64,000 bases of DNA from SAR116 cluster bacterium AG-313-A07. Its GTDB lineage: Bacteria > Pseudomonadota > Alphaproteobacteria > Thalassobaculales > Thalassobaculaceae. Where the stretch lies: contig QBVV01000001.1 in the NCBI GenBank assembly GCA_003284265.1, forward strand, positions 1 through 64,000. Reading direction: 5' to 3'. Shown here piece after piece: positions 19,129 through 28,577 of the stretch. Each line of letters starts with the position of its first letter. The first letter of the stretch is position 1. The translations under genes were made by a program, and so were the position numbers. A model generated the notes under the pieces. That model was not told the DNA's origin, made no database searches, and saw only the letters and a list, made by a program, of their open reading frames with translations.

Positions 19129-20184
19129 ATGAAGGCTTATCAAATTACTAGTTGGGGGCAACCGCTCGAAGAACTTGAAGTTCCCATTCCAAAACCAACA
19201 GGCTCTGAGGTTTTAATTAAGATAACCTCATGTGGTGTTTGCCATTCTGATATTCATATCTGGGATGGTTTCTTTGATCTGGGTGGAGGAAAACGGATAA
19301 CACTTGAAGAACGTGGTCTTGGGCTACCGTTTACCATGGGGCACGAACCGGTGGGAGAAGTTGTTGCACTTGGCCCGGATGCGACAGGGGTCTCCGTAGG
19401 TGACAAACGTATTGTTTATCCTTGGATTGGTTGTGGTACTTGTAATGTATGCAAAGATAACAATGAATTACTATGCAATAATCCCATAACAGTAGGCACG
19501 CGGAGAAATGGTGGCTATGCGGAATACTTATTAGCTCCGCATGCTAAGTATTTAGTCCCCTATGATGGCGTCGATGAGGCCTTTGCGGCTACAGCTGCAT
19601 GCTCTGGCATTACTGCTTATAGTGCTCTGAAAAAATTGAAGCATTTGACGGCTAAACAGACAACATTGATCATTGGAGCCGGTGGAGTTGGGTTAGCTGG
19701 AATTGGAATGGCGAAGGCTATTTTGAAAACCAAAATTATTGTTGCTGATATTGACCCACAAAAAAGAAAAGCGGCTATAGAACTTGGAGCTGATGAGGTT
19801 ATTGATAATGGCGCTGTAGATGCAGCAAAAAACTTAATAACCATGACAAATGGTGGGCCTGATGGGGTGGTAGATTTTGTAGGAGCTCCAACTACGAGTA
19901 GTTTTGGATTTCAGGTGTTAGCAAAAGGTGGGACCCTGGTTGTTGTTGGGCTTTATGGGGGTGGAATGGAGTTGCCATTATCTCTCTTGCCTCTCAAAGT
20001 TGTGAATATTCAGGGTTCGTATGTTGGAACACAACAAGATTTGGTCGAGCTTTTACAGTTGATGAGAGAAGGGCGAGTAAAATCAGTTCCAATTATAAAG
20101 AGACAGCTTAGTGAGGCGCCATTAGCAATTCAAGATCTTCGGTCGGGCAAAGATATAGGTAGATACGTTCTGATCAATTATTGA
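19129..20184 (+). CDS. zinc-dependent alcohol dehydrogenase
   Basis: A 351-residue medium-chain dehydrogenase. The catalytic zinc site is CGVCHSDIH, then GHEPVGEVVALG. The four-Cys structural zinc loop is CGTCNVCKDNNELLC. The coenzyme-binding GAGGVGLAGIG is followed by VADIDPQKRKAA, whose Asp favours NAD. It oxidises an alcohol or reduces an aldehyde; the substrate is unknown. I start it at ATG 19129, one codon after an in-frame TTG, with AAAAGGA about 7 bases upstream. It ends 31 bases from the convergent livF gene. Confidence 0.93.
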   Translation: MKAYQITSWGQPLEELEVPIPKPTGSEVLIKITSCGVCHSDIHIWDGFFDLGGGKRITLEERGLGLPFTMGHEPVGEVVALGPDATGVSVGDKRIVYPWIGCGTCNVCKDNNELLCNNPITVGTRRNGGYAEYLLAPHAKYLVPYDGVDEAFAATAACSGITAYSALKKLKHLTAKQTTLIIGAGGVGLAGIGMAKAILKTKIIVADIDPQKRKAAIELGADEVIDNGAVDAAKNLITMTNGGPDGVVDFVGAPTTSSFGFQVLAKGGTLVVVGLYGGGMELPLSLLPLKVVNIQGSYVGTQQDLVELLQLMREGRVKSVPIIKRQLSEAPLAIQDLRSGKDIGRYVLINY

Positions 20185-20214
20185 CAAGATTTCTAAAAAA
20201 TTACCGATAGGAGT

Positions 20215-20916
20215 TCAGATACCTAACTTTTCCATCAGTATGTCTTGTTGCCGCAATAGTTGATCCGAAGATCCGTGCCAAGTAACTTGGCCTTTTTCAA
20301 TGATAAAATGTTTGTCAGAAATCTTTGTTAGGTCCCGGATGTTTTTATCGATGATTAAAATGGCGATGCCCTCTTTTTTCAATTTTTCTATACATGCCCA
20401 GATTTCCTGACGGACCATGGGAGCCAAACCCTCTGTTGCTTCATCCAGAATTAATAATTTAGGATTTGTCATGAGTGCTCTGCCAATTGCTAGCATTTGT
20501 TGCTCTCCACCTGACAATAGATTCCCCATGCTGTTGAGACGAGATTTCAACTGAGGAAACATTTGCAATACAGATTCTATCGTCCACGGATTAGGGTTGG
20601 CGTTTCTGTTTGCAGACGTCGCTATTAAATTTTCCATAACACTTAAGTTAGGAAAAATTTGTCTGCCCTCTGGAACTAATCCAATGCCAGAACGACTAAC
20701 CTTAAAACTGGGCATGTCGTCTATTTTTTTATTTTGAAATATTACCTCTCCCGATGATATTGGAGTAATACCCATTATGGAATGTACTGTTGTGGTTTTC
20801 CCCATGCCATTTTTACCTAAAAGGCTAACGACTTCTCCCTCTTCAACCGTTATGGAAACACCAAACAAAGCTTGGCTTGCGCCATAAAACGTGCAAATTT
20901 CTGATACTTTCAACAT
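20215..20916 (-). CDS. livF: branched-chain amino acid-type ABC transporter ATPase LivF
   Basis: A 233-residue ABC ATPase: Walker A GKNGMGKTT, signature LSGGEQQ, Walker B LLILDEAT. The segment GIGLVPEGRQIFPNLSVMENL is typical for LivF. It powers an importer with LivG, LivM and LivH, encoded just upstream in the same operon. The protein is the last one encoded, 2 bases after the livG stop. The Liv family also imports urea, amides, aromatic acids and other carboxylates, so the substrate is not fixed by family. Confidence 0.94.
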   Translation of the reverse strand: MLKVSEICTFYGASQALFGVSITVEEGEVVSLLGKNGMGKTTTVHSIMGITPISSGEVIFQNKKIDDMPSFKVSRSGIGLVPEGRQIFPNLSVMENLIATSANRNANPNPWTIESVLQMFPQLKSRLNSMGNLLSGGEQQMLAIGRALMTNPKLLILDEATEGLAPMVRQEIWACIEKLKKEGIAILIIDKNIRDLTKISDKHFIIEKGQVTWHGSSDQLLRQQDILMEKLGI

Positions 20917-20918
20917 TT

Positions 20919-21668
20919 TTATAGGCCTTCGTCTCCCAAATAGGCGGCTTTCACTTTTTGATTTGCACGGATTGCTTTTGGAGAGCCTGTGGCTATAATT
21001 TTGCCATACACCATCACGGTAATTCGGTCAGCTAATGAGAAAACAGCATTCATATCATGCTCGATCAGGATCATTGTTTTGCCAGTCTTTAACGTCTTAA
21101 GTATAGCGATTAATTTTTGAGTTTCCTCCGCACCCATACCAGCCATTGGTTCATCGAGTAGTAATAATTTGGGTTGAGTGGCAAGTGCCATAGCAATTTC
21201 GAGTTGTCTGTGTTCTCCATGGGAGAGTTCTCTCGTCATTATATTTTTACGCTCCAGAAGACCAACTTGCTTCAGTACCTTTAGAGCAGGCTCGATTAGT
21301 TGATCGTCTTGACGGGCATCCTGCCAAAAACGATATGAGTGTCCACTATGTGCTTGAACGGCGAGCGCAACATTTTCGAGTGTGCTCATATCCAGCATTA
21401 AGCTAGTAATTTGAAACGTCCTTGCTATTCCTAGCAGACTTCTTTTATTTGAAGACATGGTATTTATCAAATCTCCTTGAAAAAGAATTGCTCCTTTATC
21501 AGCTTTTAAATCGCCAGATAGTTGGGAAATGAGCGTCGTTTTGCCTGCGCCGTTTGGCCCAATTACAGCATGTATTTCACCCTCGTTTATGTTCAGGTCG
21601 ATGTTGTTAGTTGCTGTTATTCCGCCAAATTGTTTGCATAAGCCGATTGTTTTGAGGATTGTTGTCAT
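20919..21668 (-). CDS. livG: branched-chain amino acid-type ABC transporter ATPase LivG
   Basis: A 249-residue ABC ATPase with Walker A GPNGAGKTT, signature LSHGEHRQLEIA and Walker B LLLLDEPMAGM. The signature LSHGE and the later IEHDMNAVFSLADRI are characteristic of LivG. Its start overlaps the livM stop by 4 bases (ATGA), indicating coupled translation. It forms the ATPase pair with LivF. Confidence 0.94.
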   Translation of the reverse strand: MTTILKTIGLCKQFGGITATNNIDLNINEGEIHAVIGPNGAGKTTLISQLSGDLKADKGAILFQGDLINTMSSNKRSLLGIARTFQITSLMLDMSTLENVALAVQAHSGHSYRFWQDARQDDQLIEPALKVLKQVGLLERKNIMTRELSHGEHRQLEIAMALATQPKLLLLDEPMAGMGAEETQKLIAILKTLKTGKTMILIEHDMNAVFSLADRITVMVYGKIIATGSPKAIRANQKVKAAYLGDEGL

Positions 21669-22624
21669 TGCTTCCTATTTCCTAAGTAAGTCACAATTCC
21701 ACTTATTCCGCCTCTTGCAAATAGTACGACAATTATTAACAGTGCACCAAAGATAAAGTGCCAATATAAAGTTAAGCTTGATAACCACTCCTCTAAGATT
21801 ACAAATGCGGCAGCGCCAAAAACAGGTCCTAGGAGAGAACCTGTGCCACCTAAAATGACCATGAAAATTAATTCTCCTGATGCTGTCCAGTCCATCATCT
21901 CAGGGCTGATAAAATTAGTAAAATTACCTAATAATGCTCCAGCGTATCCGCAGATACATCCCGCTATAACGTAACAGATGAGGCGATAACGGTAAGTATC
22001 GAAACCAATCGATCTCATTCGTTGTTCATTACTTCTAGACCCTTCAATAACTAGTCCAAATCGTGATCTAGTAATTTTATGGATTAAAAAGAGACAAATA
22101 ATTAGTGAGACCAAAATGAAATAGTAGAGATTAATATTATTCTCAATATTTATAAAACTACCGAAGTTGCTTCTAGTATCAATTACTAAACCGTCATCAC
22201 CGCCATATTCTTCAACGCTTACGAATCCAAAAAATACCATCTGGGTAAATGCCATAGTGATCATTATGAAATAAACCCCCTTCGTTCGAAGGCATATAGC
22301 TCCTGTTATGAGCGCAAATAGTCCAGATACAGTTACAGCGAGGAAAATTTGTAAAGGACCATTATCTAAACCGTAATAAGCAGGTATCCCCACGCAGTAT
22401 GCGCCAATACCTAGATAAGCAGCATGACCAAAACTTATCATTCCTCCATGGCCTAGTATTAAATTTAAACTGGCGGCTGCAATTGCGAGAATCATAAGCC
22501 TATTTACAAGGTCTAGGTAAAAATCATTATCGGTAAGGCCGGTATAGATTGGGAGAAAAAATAGGACCAGAAATATTATAACGGTTATTTTGACGCGCAA
22601 TGTAAACCGACTTGCTTTTTCCAT
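21665..22624 (-). CDS. livM: branched-chain amino acid-type ABC transporter permease LivM
   Basis: A 319-residue inner membrane permease with about nine hydrophobic segments. The LivM pattern NLILGHGGMISFGHAAYLGIGAY is present, as is the EAA-like region GSRSNEQRMRSIGFDTYRYR followed by GGTGSLLGPVFGA. It forms the channel with LivH. It begins 1 base after the livH stop. Confidence 0.94.
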   Translation of the reverse strand: MEKASRFTLRVKITVIIFLVLFFLPIYTGLTDNDFYLDLVNRLMILAIAAASLNLILGHGGMISFGHAAYLGIGAYCVGIPAYYGLDNGPLQIFLAVTVSGLFALITGAICLRTKGVYFIMITMAFTQMVFFGFVSVEEYGGDDGLVIDTRSNFGSFINIENNINLYYFILVSLIICLFLIHKITRSRFGLVIEGSRSNEQRMRSIGFDTYRYRLICYVIAGCICGYAGALLGNFTNFISPEMMDWTASGELIFMVILGGTGSLLGPVFGAAAFVILEEWLSSLTLYWHFIFGALLIIVVLFARGGISGIVTYLGNRKQ

Positions 22625-22625
22625 T

Positions 22626-23549
22626 TTATCGCCCCTTAGGAGGGAATAAACCCTGAGGACGAAAGATTAAGATAGTTGCCATCAAAATATAGATGAGCAT
22701 GGCTGATAAAGCTGGTGCTGCTGTCTCTGCGCTTTCGGCGGTTAAAAGAAGTTTTAAAAAAGTATCCAAAAAGGATCTTCCCATTGTATCAATAAATCCA
22801 ACCAAGATTGCTGCTATGAAAGCTCCTTTTACAGAGCCAATACCGCCAATAATTATGACAACAAATGCGACTATAATGATATCATTTCCCATGCCAATAC
22901 TTGCTTCAGTTATAGGGGATATCATCATTCCCGCGAGCCCTGCCATCGCGGCCCCAGCACCAAATACTAGTGTAAATAAAGTTTTAATATCGATACCCAG
23001 AGCACCAATCATTGTTCTATTGGAAGCCCCTGCTCGGATAAGCATGCCAGACCTCGTTCGGGTAATAACCAAATAAAGAATGATCGCTAAAGTGAGACCA
23101 GTGGTAATTATTAGCAATCGAAACGTGGGAAATACAATATCCGGTAATATTTCAATTTGGCCATCTAATATGGCCGGTAGTGGAATGGCCATACCTTCAG
23201 GACCCCAAGCAAAATGAACTAATGCATCAAAACACAGTATCAATCCAAATGTTGCCAATACATGGTCCAAATGGTTCTGCGAATAAAGCCGGCGTATTAT
23301 TATTACTTCAACAATAACTCCAACCACTGCCGTTGCTGGGATTGCCAGTATAATTCCAAACAAAAAAGAATCAGTAATATCGGTAAAAGTACCACAGAAA
23401 TATGCCCCTATCATATAGAGCGAACCATGCGCAAGGTTCACAAAATCCATGATTCCAAATATCAAAGTTAGACCAGAGGCTAATAGAAATAACAATACGC
23501 CGAGCTGCAAGCCATTCAATATCTGTGTGATAAAAAGAACCCAGTCCAT
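22626..23549 (-). CDS. livH: branched-chain amino acid-type ABC transporter permease LivH
   Basis: A 307-residue permease with the LivH landmarks LTLIFGIMDFVNLAHGSLYM near the N-terminus, the coupling region GASNRTMIGALGIDI, and GGIGSVKGAFIAAILVG. First gene of the livH-livM-livG-livF part of the operon. It lies downstream of an intrinsic terminator that follows the binding-protein gene, so it is probably made at lower level than the binding protein. Confidence 0.94.
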   Translation of the reverse strand: MDWVLFITQILNGLQLGVLLFLLASGLTLIFGIMDFVNLAHGSLYMIGAYFCGTFTDITDSFLFGIILAIPATAVVGVIVEVIIIRRLYSQNHLDHVLATFGLILCFDALVHFAWGPEGMAIPLPAILDGQIEILPDIVFPTFRLLIITTGLTLAIILYLVITRTRSGMLIRAGASNRTMIGALGIDIKTLFTLVFGAGAAMAGLAGMMISPITEASIGMGNDIIIVAFVVIIIGGIGSVKGAFIAAILVGFIDTMGRSFLDTFLKLLLTAESAETAAPALSAMLIYILMATILIFRPQGLFPPKGR

Positions 23550-23618
23550 GCCGTTTTCGCCAATATCCTAAGAGTTATTTATCAATTAAAATCTATTAGT
23601 ATTGCATTTGATAGTGAT

Positions 23619-23654
23619 AAAAAGTTAACGGCGGCACTTGTCTGCACCGCCGTT
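23619..23654 (-). terminator. intrinsic terminator between binding-protein gene and livH
   Basis: Arms AACGGCGG (23627-23634) and CCGCCGTT (23647-23654) are perfect 8-base complements around a 12-base loop. On the minus strand the hairpin is followed by a TTTTT run (23619-23623). It begins 23 bases after the stop of the binding-protein gene. In ABC import operons such a site commonly lets some transcription through, giving more binding protein than permease. Confidence 0.85.
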
Positions 23655-23677
23655 ATCAAATGAATTATCAAATTTAT

Positions 23678-24862
23678 CTACATTTTACAATTTTTAGCAT
23701 ATGTGTCTTGGTGATTTTGTAGAACGACTTTCCGTACGGCTGTTGTCCAAACACCATCTGCGTCTGATACAACCTCCCTAGAATAGAAATTTTGGATAGG
23801 GAAGTGGTTGTTCCCATATGAAAATTTTCCTCGTACGGAAGGGAAATTTGCTTTTTTCATAGCAGCCCGCATACCATTCACGTCGGAAAGATTACCATTA
23901 ACCGCTTCCACAGCACTCTTAATAAGAAAAATCGTATCATAGGATTGAGCCGCATAGAAAGAAGGATATCGGCCATAAGCTTTCTTGAAGCCAGAAACAA
24001 ATTTCTTGTTTTGAGCATTATCAAGATCAGGAGCCCAAAATTGAGTCATCATGGATCCCATTACTCCGTTCATCTTAGCTTTCTGAAGTTTTGGTAGAGC
24101 AATCGAGTCTACTGTGAATACCGAGTAAAGTGGTATTTTCCCTTGAAGCCCAGCTTGTGCATATTGTTTTATAAAAGCGCCGCCCGCTTTGCCTGGATAA
24201 AATACGAAAATACCCTCTGCCCCAGAAGCTTTCGCTTTTGCTAGTTCGGCTGAAAAGTCTAACTGTGCACCTTTACCCCACTTTGTTAAGTCTTTTCCAA
24301 CAATTTTACCTTTGAATACACGCTCAACCCCAGCTGACATATCTTTCCCTGCTGCGTAGTTAGGTGCCATAATATAAAGTGATTTTACACCTTTTTGATT
24401 CAATAGTTGTCCCATAGCCATTGGTGTTTGATCATTTTGCCATGAAGTGGAAAAGAAATTTTTATGACAAAGTTTTCCTGCGATCTGAGATGGACCGGCG
24501 TTAGAACTTATCAAAAACTTTCCTGCATCGAGGGCAGACTTTTGGGAAGCTAGCAAAACGTGCGACCAAATAAAGCCAGCAACAAAATCAACATCATTTT
24601 GTTTGACTAATTTATCTGTTTTTTGCTTTCCTATTGCAGGCTTAAATCCATCATCTTCGATTATTAAATCAACTTCCAAGCCGCCCATTTTCCCGCCTAT
24701 ATCTTTAACGGCAAGATTGACAGCATCCACCATATCTTTTCCGATTACGCCGGCGGGGGTGGTGATTGTGGTAACGAAACCGATTTTTACTTTATCGGCC
24801 GCGACAGCTGGTCCGATGGCCAGCATTCCTGCTGTTGCCAAAAGCATTAATTTCCTGAACAT
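23678..24862 (-). CDS. periplasmic substrate-binding protein of the Liv-type ABC importer
   Basis: A 394-residue type I periplasmic binding protein with a clear signal peptide (residues 1-21, LMLLATAGMLAIGPAVAA, cleavage after AVA). The mature part starts KVKIGFVTTITTPAGVIGKD, as in LivJ-type proteins, and contains AGFIWSHVLLASQKSALDAG and SYDTIFLIKSAVEAV. It captures the ligand for LivHMGF. Given the surrounding CoA-transferases and dehydrogenase, a carboxylate or aromatic ligand is as likely as leucine. AGGGAG lies 8 bases before the ATG. Confidence 0.93.
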   Translation of the reverse strand: MFRKLMLLATAGMLAIGPAVAADKVKIGFVTTITTPAGVIGKDMVDAVNLAVKDIGGKMGGLEVDLIIEDDGFKPAIGKQKTDKLVKQNDVDFVAGFIWSHVLLASQKSALDAGKFLISSNAGPSQIAGKLCHKNFFSTSWQNDQTPMAMGQLLNQKGVKSLYIMAPNYAAGKDMSAGVERVFKGKIVGKDLTKWGKGAQLDFSAELAKAKASGAEGIFVFYPGKAGGAFIKQYAQAGLQGKIPLYSVFTVDSIALPKLQKAKMNGVMGSMMTQFWAPDLDNAQNKKFVSGFKKAYGRYPSFYAAQSYDTIFLIKSAVEAVNGNLSDVNGMRAAMKKANFPSVRGKFSYGNNHFPIQNFYSREVVSDADGVWTTAVRKVVLQNHQDTYAKNCKM

Positions 24863-24928
24863 CTTTTTTTCTCCCTGTTTTGTGATCGTATGATGCCTGA
24901 AATCGGCGGAAATTCAATACACATCAAC

Positions 24929-25630
24929 TTATTTATACGGATTAATTAGGCCATGTATAATATGTGCATATTCTTTAGAGGATTGGATACCCGTTGGACT
25001 AAGTGCATAAACTCCTCTATCTATCCTAGAAAACCAGCCATAAAAATTTTTTTGAAGGATACTGGCAGTGTTTTGAACGCCTGTTTTATCGCGTAATTCA
25101 GGGATGGTTTTACATCCATTTTCCAATCCATTGACAATGCGAAGCGCATTTTGTTTATAGGCCGTTATCAATGGTGTTGCAGCACTTCCCCCTGTATTTG
25201 GGTCTCCATGTCGATTTTTAAATTCCTTTAATAATCGGTTTGACTTTTTTTGATTACTAGGGCGATTTGGTAATGGTTCTAAAATTTGAGTCACATAACC
25301 TCCCGCATTTTTGGGAAGTGTTACCAATAAGATACCAAAACCTAGCATGTGGCAAAGTTTCATTATTTTATTCAGTCGTTTTTTCAAGCCAGACTTGGGT
25401 CCTTCCAAAACGGCCAAGTAAATAATACCAGAAACAGATAATCGTTCTATTCCTTGTAAAACTAATTCTAAACTAAACTTGGTTTTAAGTTCTATAATTG
25501 CTATTGGATGTTTATCTTTAATCGCCACAACATCACAGCCAATTATTTCACTTTTTACCTCATAACCTTGCGCTTCGAAAAACATCTTCACGGGTTTATA
25601 CAAGTCGGTTTCGCGAATTTTTTGCGTCAT
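24929..25630 (-). CDS. DUF2161 family putative PD-(D/E)XK nuclease-like protein
   Basis: A DUF2161-type protein of 233 residues from ATG 25630; a TTG-started frame adds 7 residues. The N-terminal part holds a PD-(D/E)XK-like core: Glu in EVKSEIIG, Asp in CDVVAIKD, and the ELK triad residues in IAIIELKTKF. The C-terminal part, from about residue 155, looks like a winged helix (TPLITAYKQNALRIVNGLENG). The family is annotated as phosphodiesterase on fold alone, and its function is not known to me. Divergent from the PBP gene. Confidence 0.8.
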   Translation of the reverse strand: MTQKIRETDLYKPVKMFFEAQGYEVKSEIIGCDVVAIKDKHPIAIIELKTKFSLELVLQGIERLSVSGIIYLAVLEGPKSGLKKRLNKIMKLCHMLGFGILLVTLPKNAGGYVTQILEPLPNRPSNQKKSNRLLKEFKNRHGDPNTGGSAATPLITAYKQNALRIVNGLENGCKTIPELRDKTGVQNTASILQKNFYGWFSRIDRGVYALSPTGIQSSKEYAHIIHGLINPYK

Positions 25631-25777
25631 GATAAATTGATAACGTGACAAAGGGGTCTTATCAATAATGCTAAAACCTTTTATCTATTTTTTATATCGT
25701 ACGATGACTTTTTATAAATAAAATTTGGAAATCTAAGAGCCAAGGTTTGTGGGTAACTTTCAAAAGGAAGAGAACAA

Positions 25778-27604
25778 ATGGCGACTATTAAACGCCGAAA
25801 AAAACGTCTGCCGCCAAGTTCAAAAAAAACAAAGAAATTGAAAGTTAATCCGCTACGAATATTCATACGCTTTGTATTTTTACTACTCATCTGGGGTACT
25901 GGCGCAGCAGGAATTCTGTTGGTATACGAAACAACCCAACTTCCTGATATTTCTAAAATTGACCTTAAACCCCGTTCTGCTGGTACTCGTCTGATTGCCT
26001 CTAACGGGGTGGAGTTTGCTTCATTCGGTGACTTGTACAAAAAACCAATTTCATTTGAAAAAATACCAGGAAACCTCATAAATGCTCTGTTGGCTACTGA
26101 GGATCGCAGATTTTATCATCATTTTGGTCTCGATCCTATATCAATAATTCGTGCAATGGCTGTAAATCTAAGAACGGGTTCGATAAAACAAGGGGGCAGT
26201 ACTCTGACCCAACAATTAGCAAAAAATTTGTTCCTAACTCCTAGGCGTAGTTTTCGTAGGAAAGTTCAAGAACTGTTACTTGCCTTTTGGTTAGAACTCT
26301 CTTTTAAAAAACATCAAATATTAACAATCTATCTGAACAGAGTATATTTTGGCTCAGGGACTTATGGACTTCAAGCAGCATCACATCACTACTTCAACAA
26401 ATCTGCCGAGTTTTTGACCTTATATGACTCTGCTCTCTTAGTAGGTCTTTTGAAAGCACCATCTCGCTATAATCCTATCGCTAATCCTGGATTAGCTCGA
26501 AAAAGAACGAGCCAGGTTCTAGTAAATATGGTTAACGCAGAATTTCTTACCCAGATTGAAGCTGATCTCGCGCTTGATAGTAAATCTATTATAGCGAGGG
26601 CAGTTGTGAGAGGTAGTGGACACCGCTATTTTGCGGACTGGGTTAGGGACCGCGCCGTTGCGTATTCTGGCTATATTGCTAAAGACCGAAAAGTCTACAC
26701 AACTTTTAAACCTAGGCTGCAGCAACTGGCAGAAAAATCTATTGCGGCTGGTCTTCGTCTTGGGAGTAAAAAAGGGGTGCAACAAGCAGCGATGGTTGTG
26801 CTTGATAAAAAGGGCGCGGTCTTAGCAATGGTGGGAGGAAAAAGCTATACAAGTAGTCAGTTTAATAGAGCGACCCAGGCTCTGCGTCAGCCCGGGTCAG
26901 CCTTTAAACCTATAGTGTATTTAGCTGCATTAAACGAGGGGTATAAACCAAGCTCTATTATTTCAGATACACCATTAACGATAGGTTCCTGGTCACCAAA
27001 AAACTTCGATGGGAGGTTCCGAAAAAATGTGACTTTGACGGAGGCGCTTGTCATGTCCTTAAATGTCCCCACGGTTCGTCTATCTGAAAGAATTGGAAGG
27101 CAACATTCTATAGATTTGGCAAGAAAACTTGGTATAACTTCAGAATTAAAAAACGAACCAAGTTTAGCACTTGGTGCTAATGAAGTGACTTTATTAGAGC
27201 TCACCTCTGCTTACGTTGCATTCTCAAACGGTGGGTATCCAATTTCTCCTTATGGAATTGAGAATGTTACCGTGCCAGGAGACGGTATAATATATAAAAA
27301 TCAAATAGTGAATCAGCCATCTGTGGCAAAAATAGAGAAGATTGAAATGATTCATGAATTACTTTCTGATGTTATTCGGAGAGGAACTGGTAAAAGAGCT
27401 GGTATCGAGAATGATGCCGCTGGAAAAACTGGGACAAGCCAGGGTTACCGTGATGCCTGGTTTATTGGGTATTCTGGAAATTTAATTGCTGGAATTTGGC
27501 TCGGTAGAGATGATTCTAAAAGTATGGCCAAAGTTACAGGTGGTGGGCTCCCCGCTGAAATCTGGTCGAATTTTATGCAAAAAGCCACAGAAATGACGAA
27601 TTAA
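25778..27604 (+). CDS. PBP1A-family bifunctional penicillin-binding protein
   Basis: A 608-residue class A penicillin-binding protein. A Lys/Arg-rich cytoplasmic tail (1-25) precedes one membrane anchor (about 27-50). The glycosyltransferase domain has Glu108 in ATEDRRFYHHFG and QGGSTLTQQLAKNL. The transpeptidase domain has the active Ser374 in GSAFK, then SLNV, and KTGT at 550. It polymerises and crosslinks peptidoglycan in the periplasm. It is shorter than E. coli PBP1a and lacks an obvious OB insertion, closer to the compact PBP1C/2D-like layout. AAGGAAGAG precedes the ATG. Its last 4 bases overlap the convergent epimerase gene. Confidence 0.94.
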   Translation: MATIKRRKKRLPPSSKKTKKLKVNPLRIFIRFVFLLLIWGTGAAGILLVYETTQLPDISKIDLKPRSAGTRLIASNGVEFASFGDLYKKPISFEKIPGNLINALLATEDRRFYHHFGLDPISIIRAMAVNLRTGSIKQGGSTLTQQLAKNLFLTPRRSFRRKVQELLLAFWLELSFKKHQILTIYLNRVYFGSGTYGLQAASHHYFNKSAEFLTLYDSALLVGLLKAPSRYNPIANPGLARKRTSQVLVNMVNAEFLTQIEADLALDSKSIIARAVVRGSGHRYFADWVRDRAVAYSGYIAKDRKVYTTFKPRLQQLAEKSIAAGLRLGSKKGVQQAAMVVLDKKGAVLAMVGGKSYTSSQFNRATQALRQPGSAFKPIVYLAALNEGYKPSSIISDTPLTIGSWSPKNFDGRFRKNVTLTEALVMSLNVPTVRLSERIGRQHSIDLARKLGITSELKNEPSLALGANEVTLLELTSAYVAFSNGGYPISPYGIENVTVPGDGIIYKNQIVNQPSVAKIEKIEMIHELLSDVIRRGTGKRAGIENDAAGKTGTSQGYRDAWFIGYSGNLIAGIWLGRDDSKSMAKVTGGGLPAEIWSNFMQKATEMTN

Positions 27605-28500
27605 CTTGAATACTGTTTATCGTGAACCAATTTTCTCAAACCTTCTGAGATATCCATATATTCAAAGTTTGGAAAATAATCGGTAGTGGAGTTTATATCG
27701 AAAGGACGAAAGCCATTATGTGGCATTTCTCCGACACGAGGAGTTTCGACTATTTCGATCGATGGATTTGTCAAAAAAACAATTTTTTCTGCAATATCGC
27801 GAAAACTTATAGTTTTTCCTGATGCTATATTAAGAATGCCAGAGGTCTTGTGACAGACTGCTTCGGAAATTAGTCGTCCCACGTCATCTATATTGACGTG
27901 ATCACGTAGTTCCTCACCTTTTCCAAAAATAGAAATTCTTTCGTTATTTAAGGCTTGCCGTAAAAAACGATTTGGACCATACCCGTTATGTGGGTCATTG
28001 AGGCCATATATCAGCGTTGGCCGAGCGATAAATAAAGGGATCTTTAGTTTATCAACGATTTGGCTTTTTATTATTAATTCCCGTGTTTTATGCATTATAC
28101 CGTGCAGCGATATTGGATCCGTCTCGGACTCTTCAACCAATGGCTCCATACTATCACTATAAACAGCGTCTGAACTGATATAGATGAGATGAGATAAGGA
28201 AACTTGATGGGCAGAAAAAATGATAGGGCGAAGCATCCTAAGGTTATCTAGCAACATCGAGAAGTCTTTAGCCGGCGCTTTAGCCGCCGCTATTACGACA
28301 ACATCATTTTCTTTTAAAATATTGCCCAACTTTTCGGCACTGTCATCGCGAAGAAGGTCTACCTCAAGGCGTCCAATACTCAAGGTTTTAATATTTTTTT
28401 CAGTTAATTGTTTAACTATTGAGCTCCCGACAAAACCATTCGCGCCAATCACAACTACTCTATCCGGCTTCTTGGCGGACTCATTTAATTGTTCAATCAT
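27601..28500 (-). CDS. atypical NAD-dependent epimerase/dehydratase (SDR)
   Basis: A 299-residue extended SDR. The Rossmann motif is VVVIGANGFVGSSIVKQL (residues 15-32). The Ser strand IYISSDAVYSD is present. Where extended SDRs have YxxxK, this protein reads LHGIMHKTRE (residues 132-141), so the catalytic Tyr is not in place. The C-terminal NIASGKTISFRDIAEKI resembles sugar-nucleotide enzymes of the WcaG/RfbD type. It belongs to the sugar module 27.6-34.3 kb as the last gene of the strand. It may bind a sugar nucleotide and act by another mechanism, or be regulatory. Confidence 0.85.
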   Translation of the reverse strand: MIEQLNESAKKPDRVVVIGANGFVGSSIVKQLTEKNIKTLSIGRLEVDLLRDDSAEKLGNILKENDVVVIAAAKAPAKDFSMLLDNLRMLRPIIFSAHQVSLSHLIYISSDAVYSDSMEPLVEESETDPISLHGIMHKTRELIIKSQIVDKLKIPLFIARPTLIYGLNDPHNGYGPNRFLRQALNNERISIFGKGEELRDHVNIDDVGRLISEAVCHKTSGILNIASGKTISFRDIAEKIVFLTNPSIEIVETPRVGEMPHNGFRPFDINSTTDYFPNFEYMDISEGLRKLVHDKQYSS

Positions 28501-28577
28501 AGCAGACTCATATATTAATTTTTCGTATTAGGTTTTGCATTAAAAAATAGTATTTGTTTCGTGCCGCTCATCTTTAA

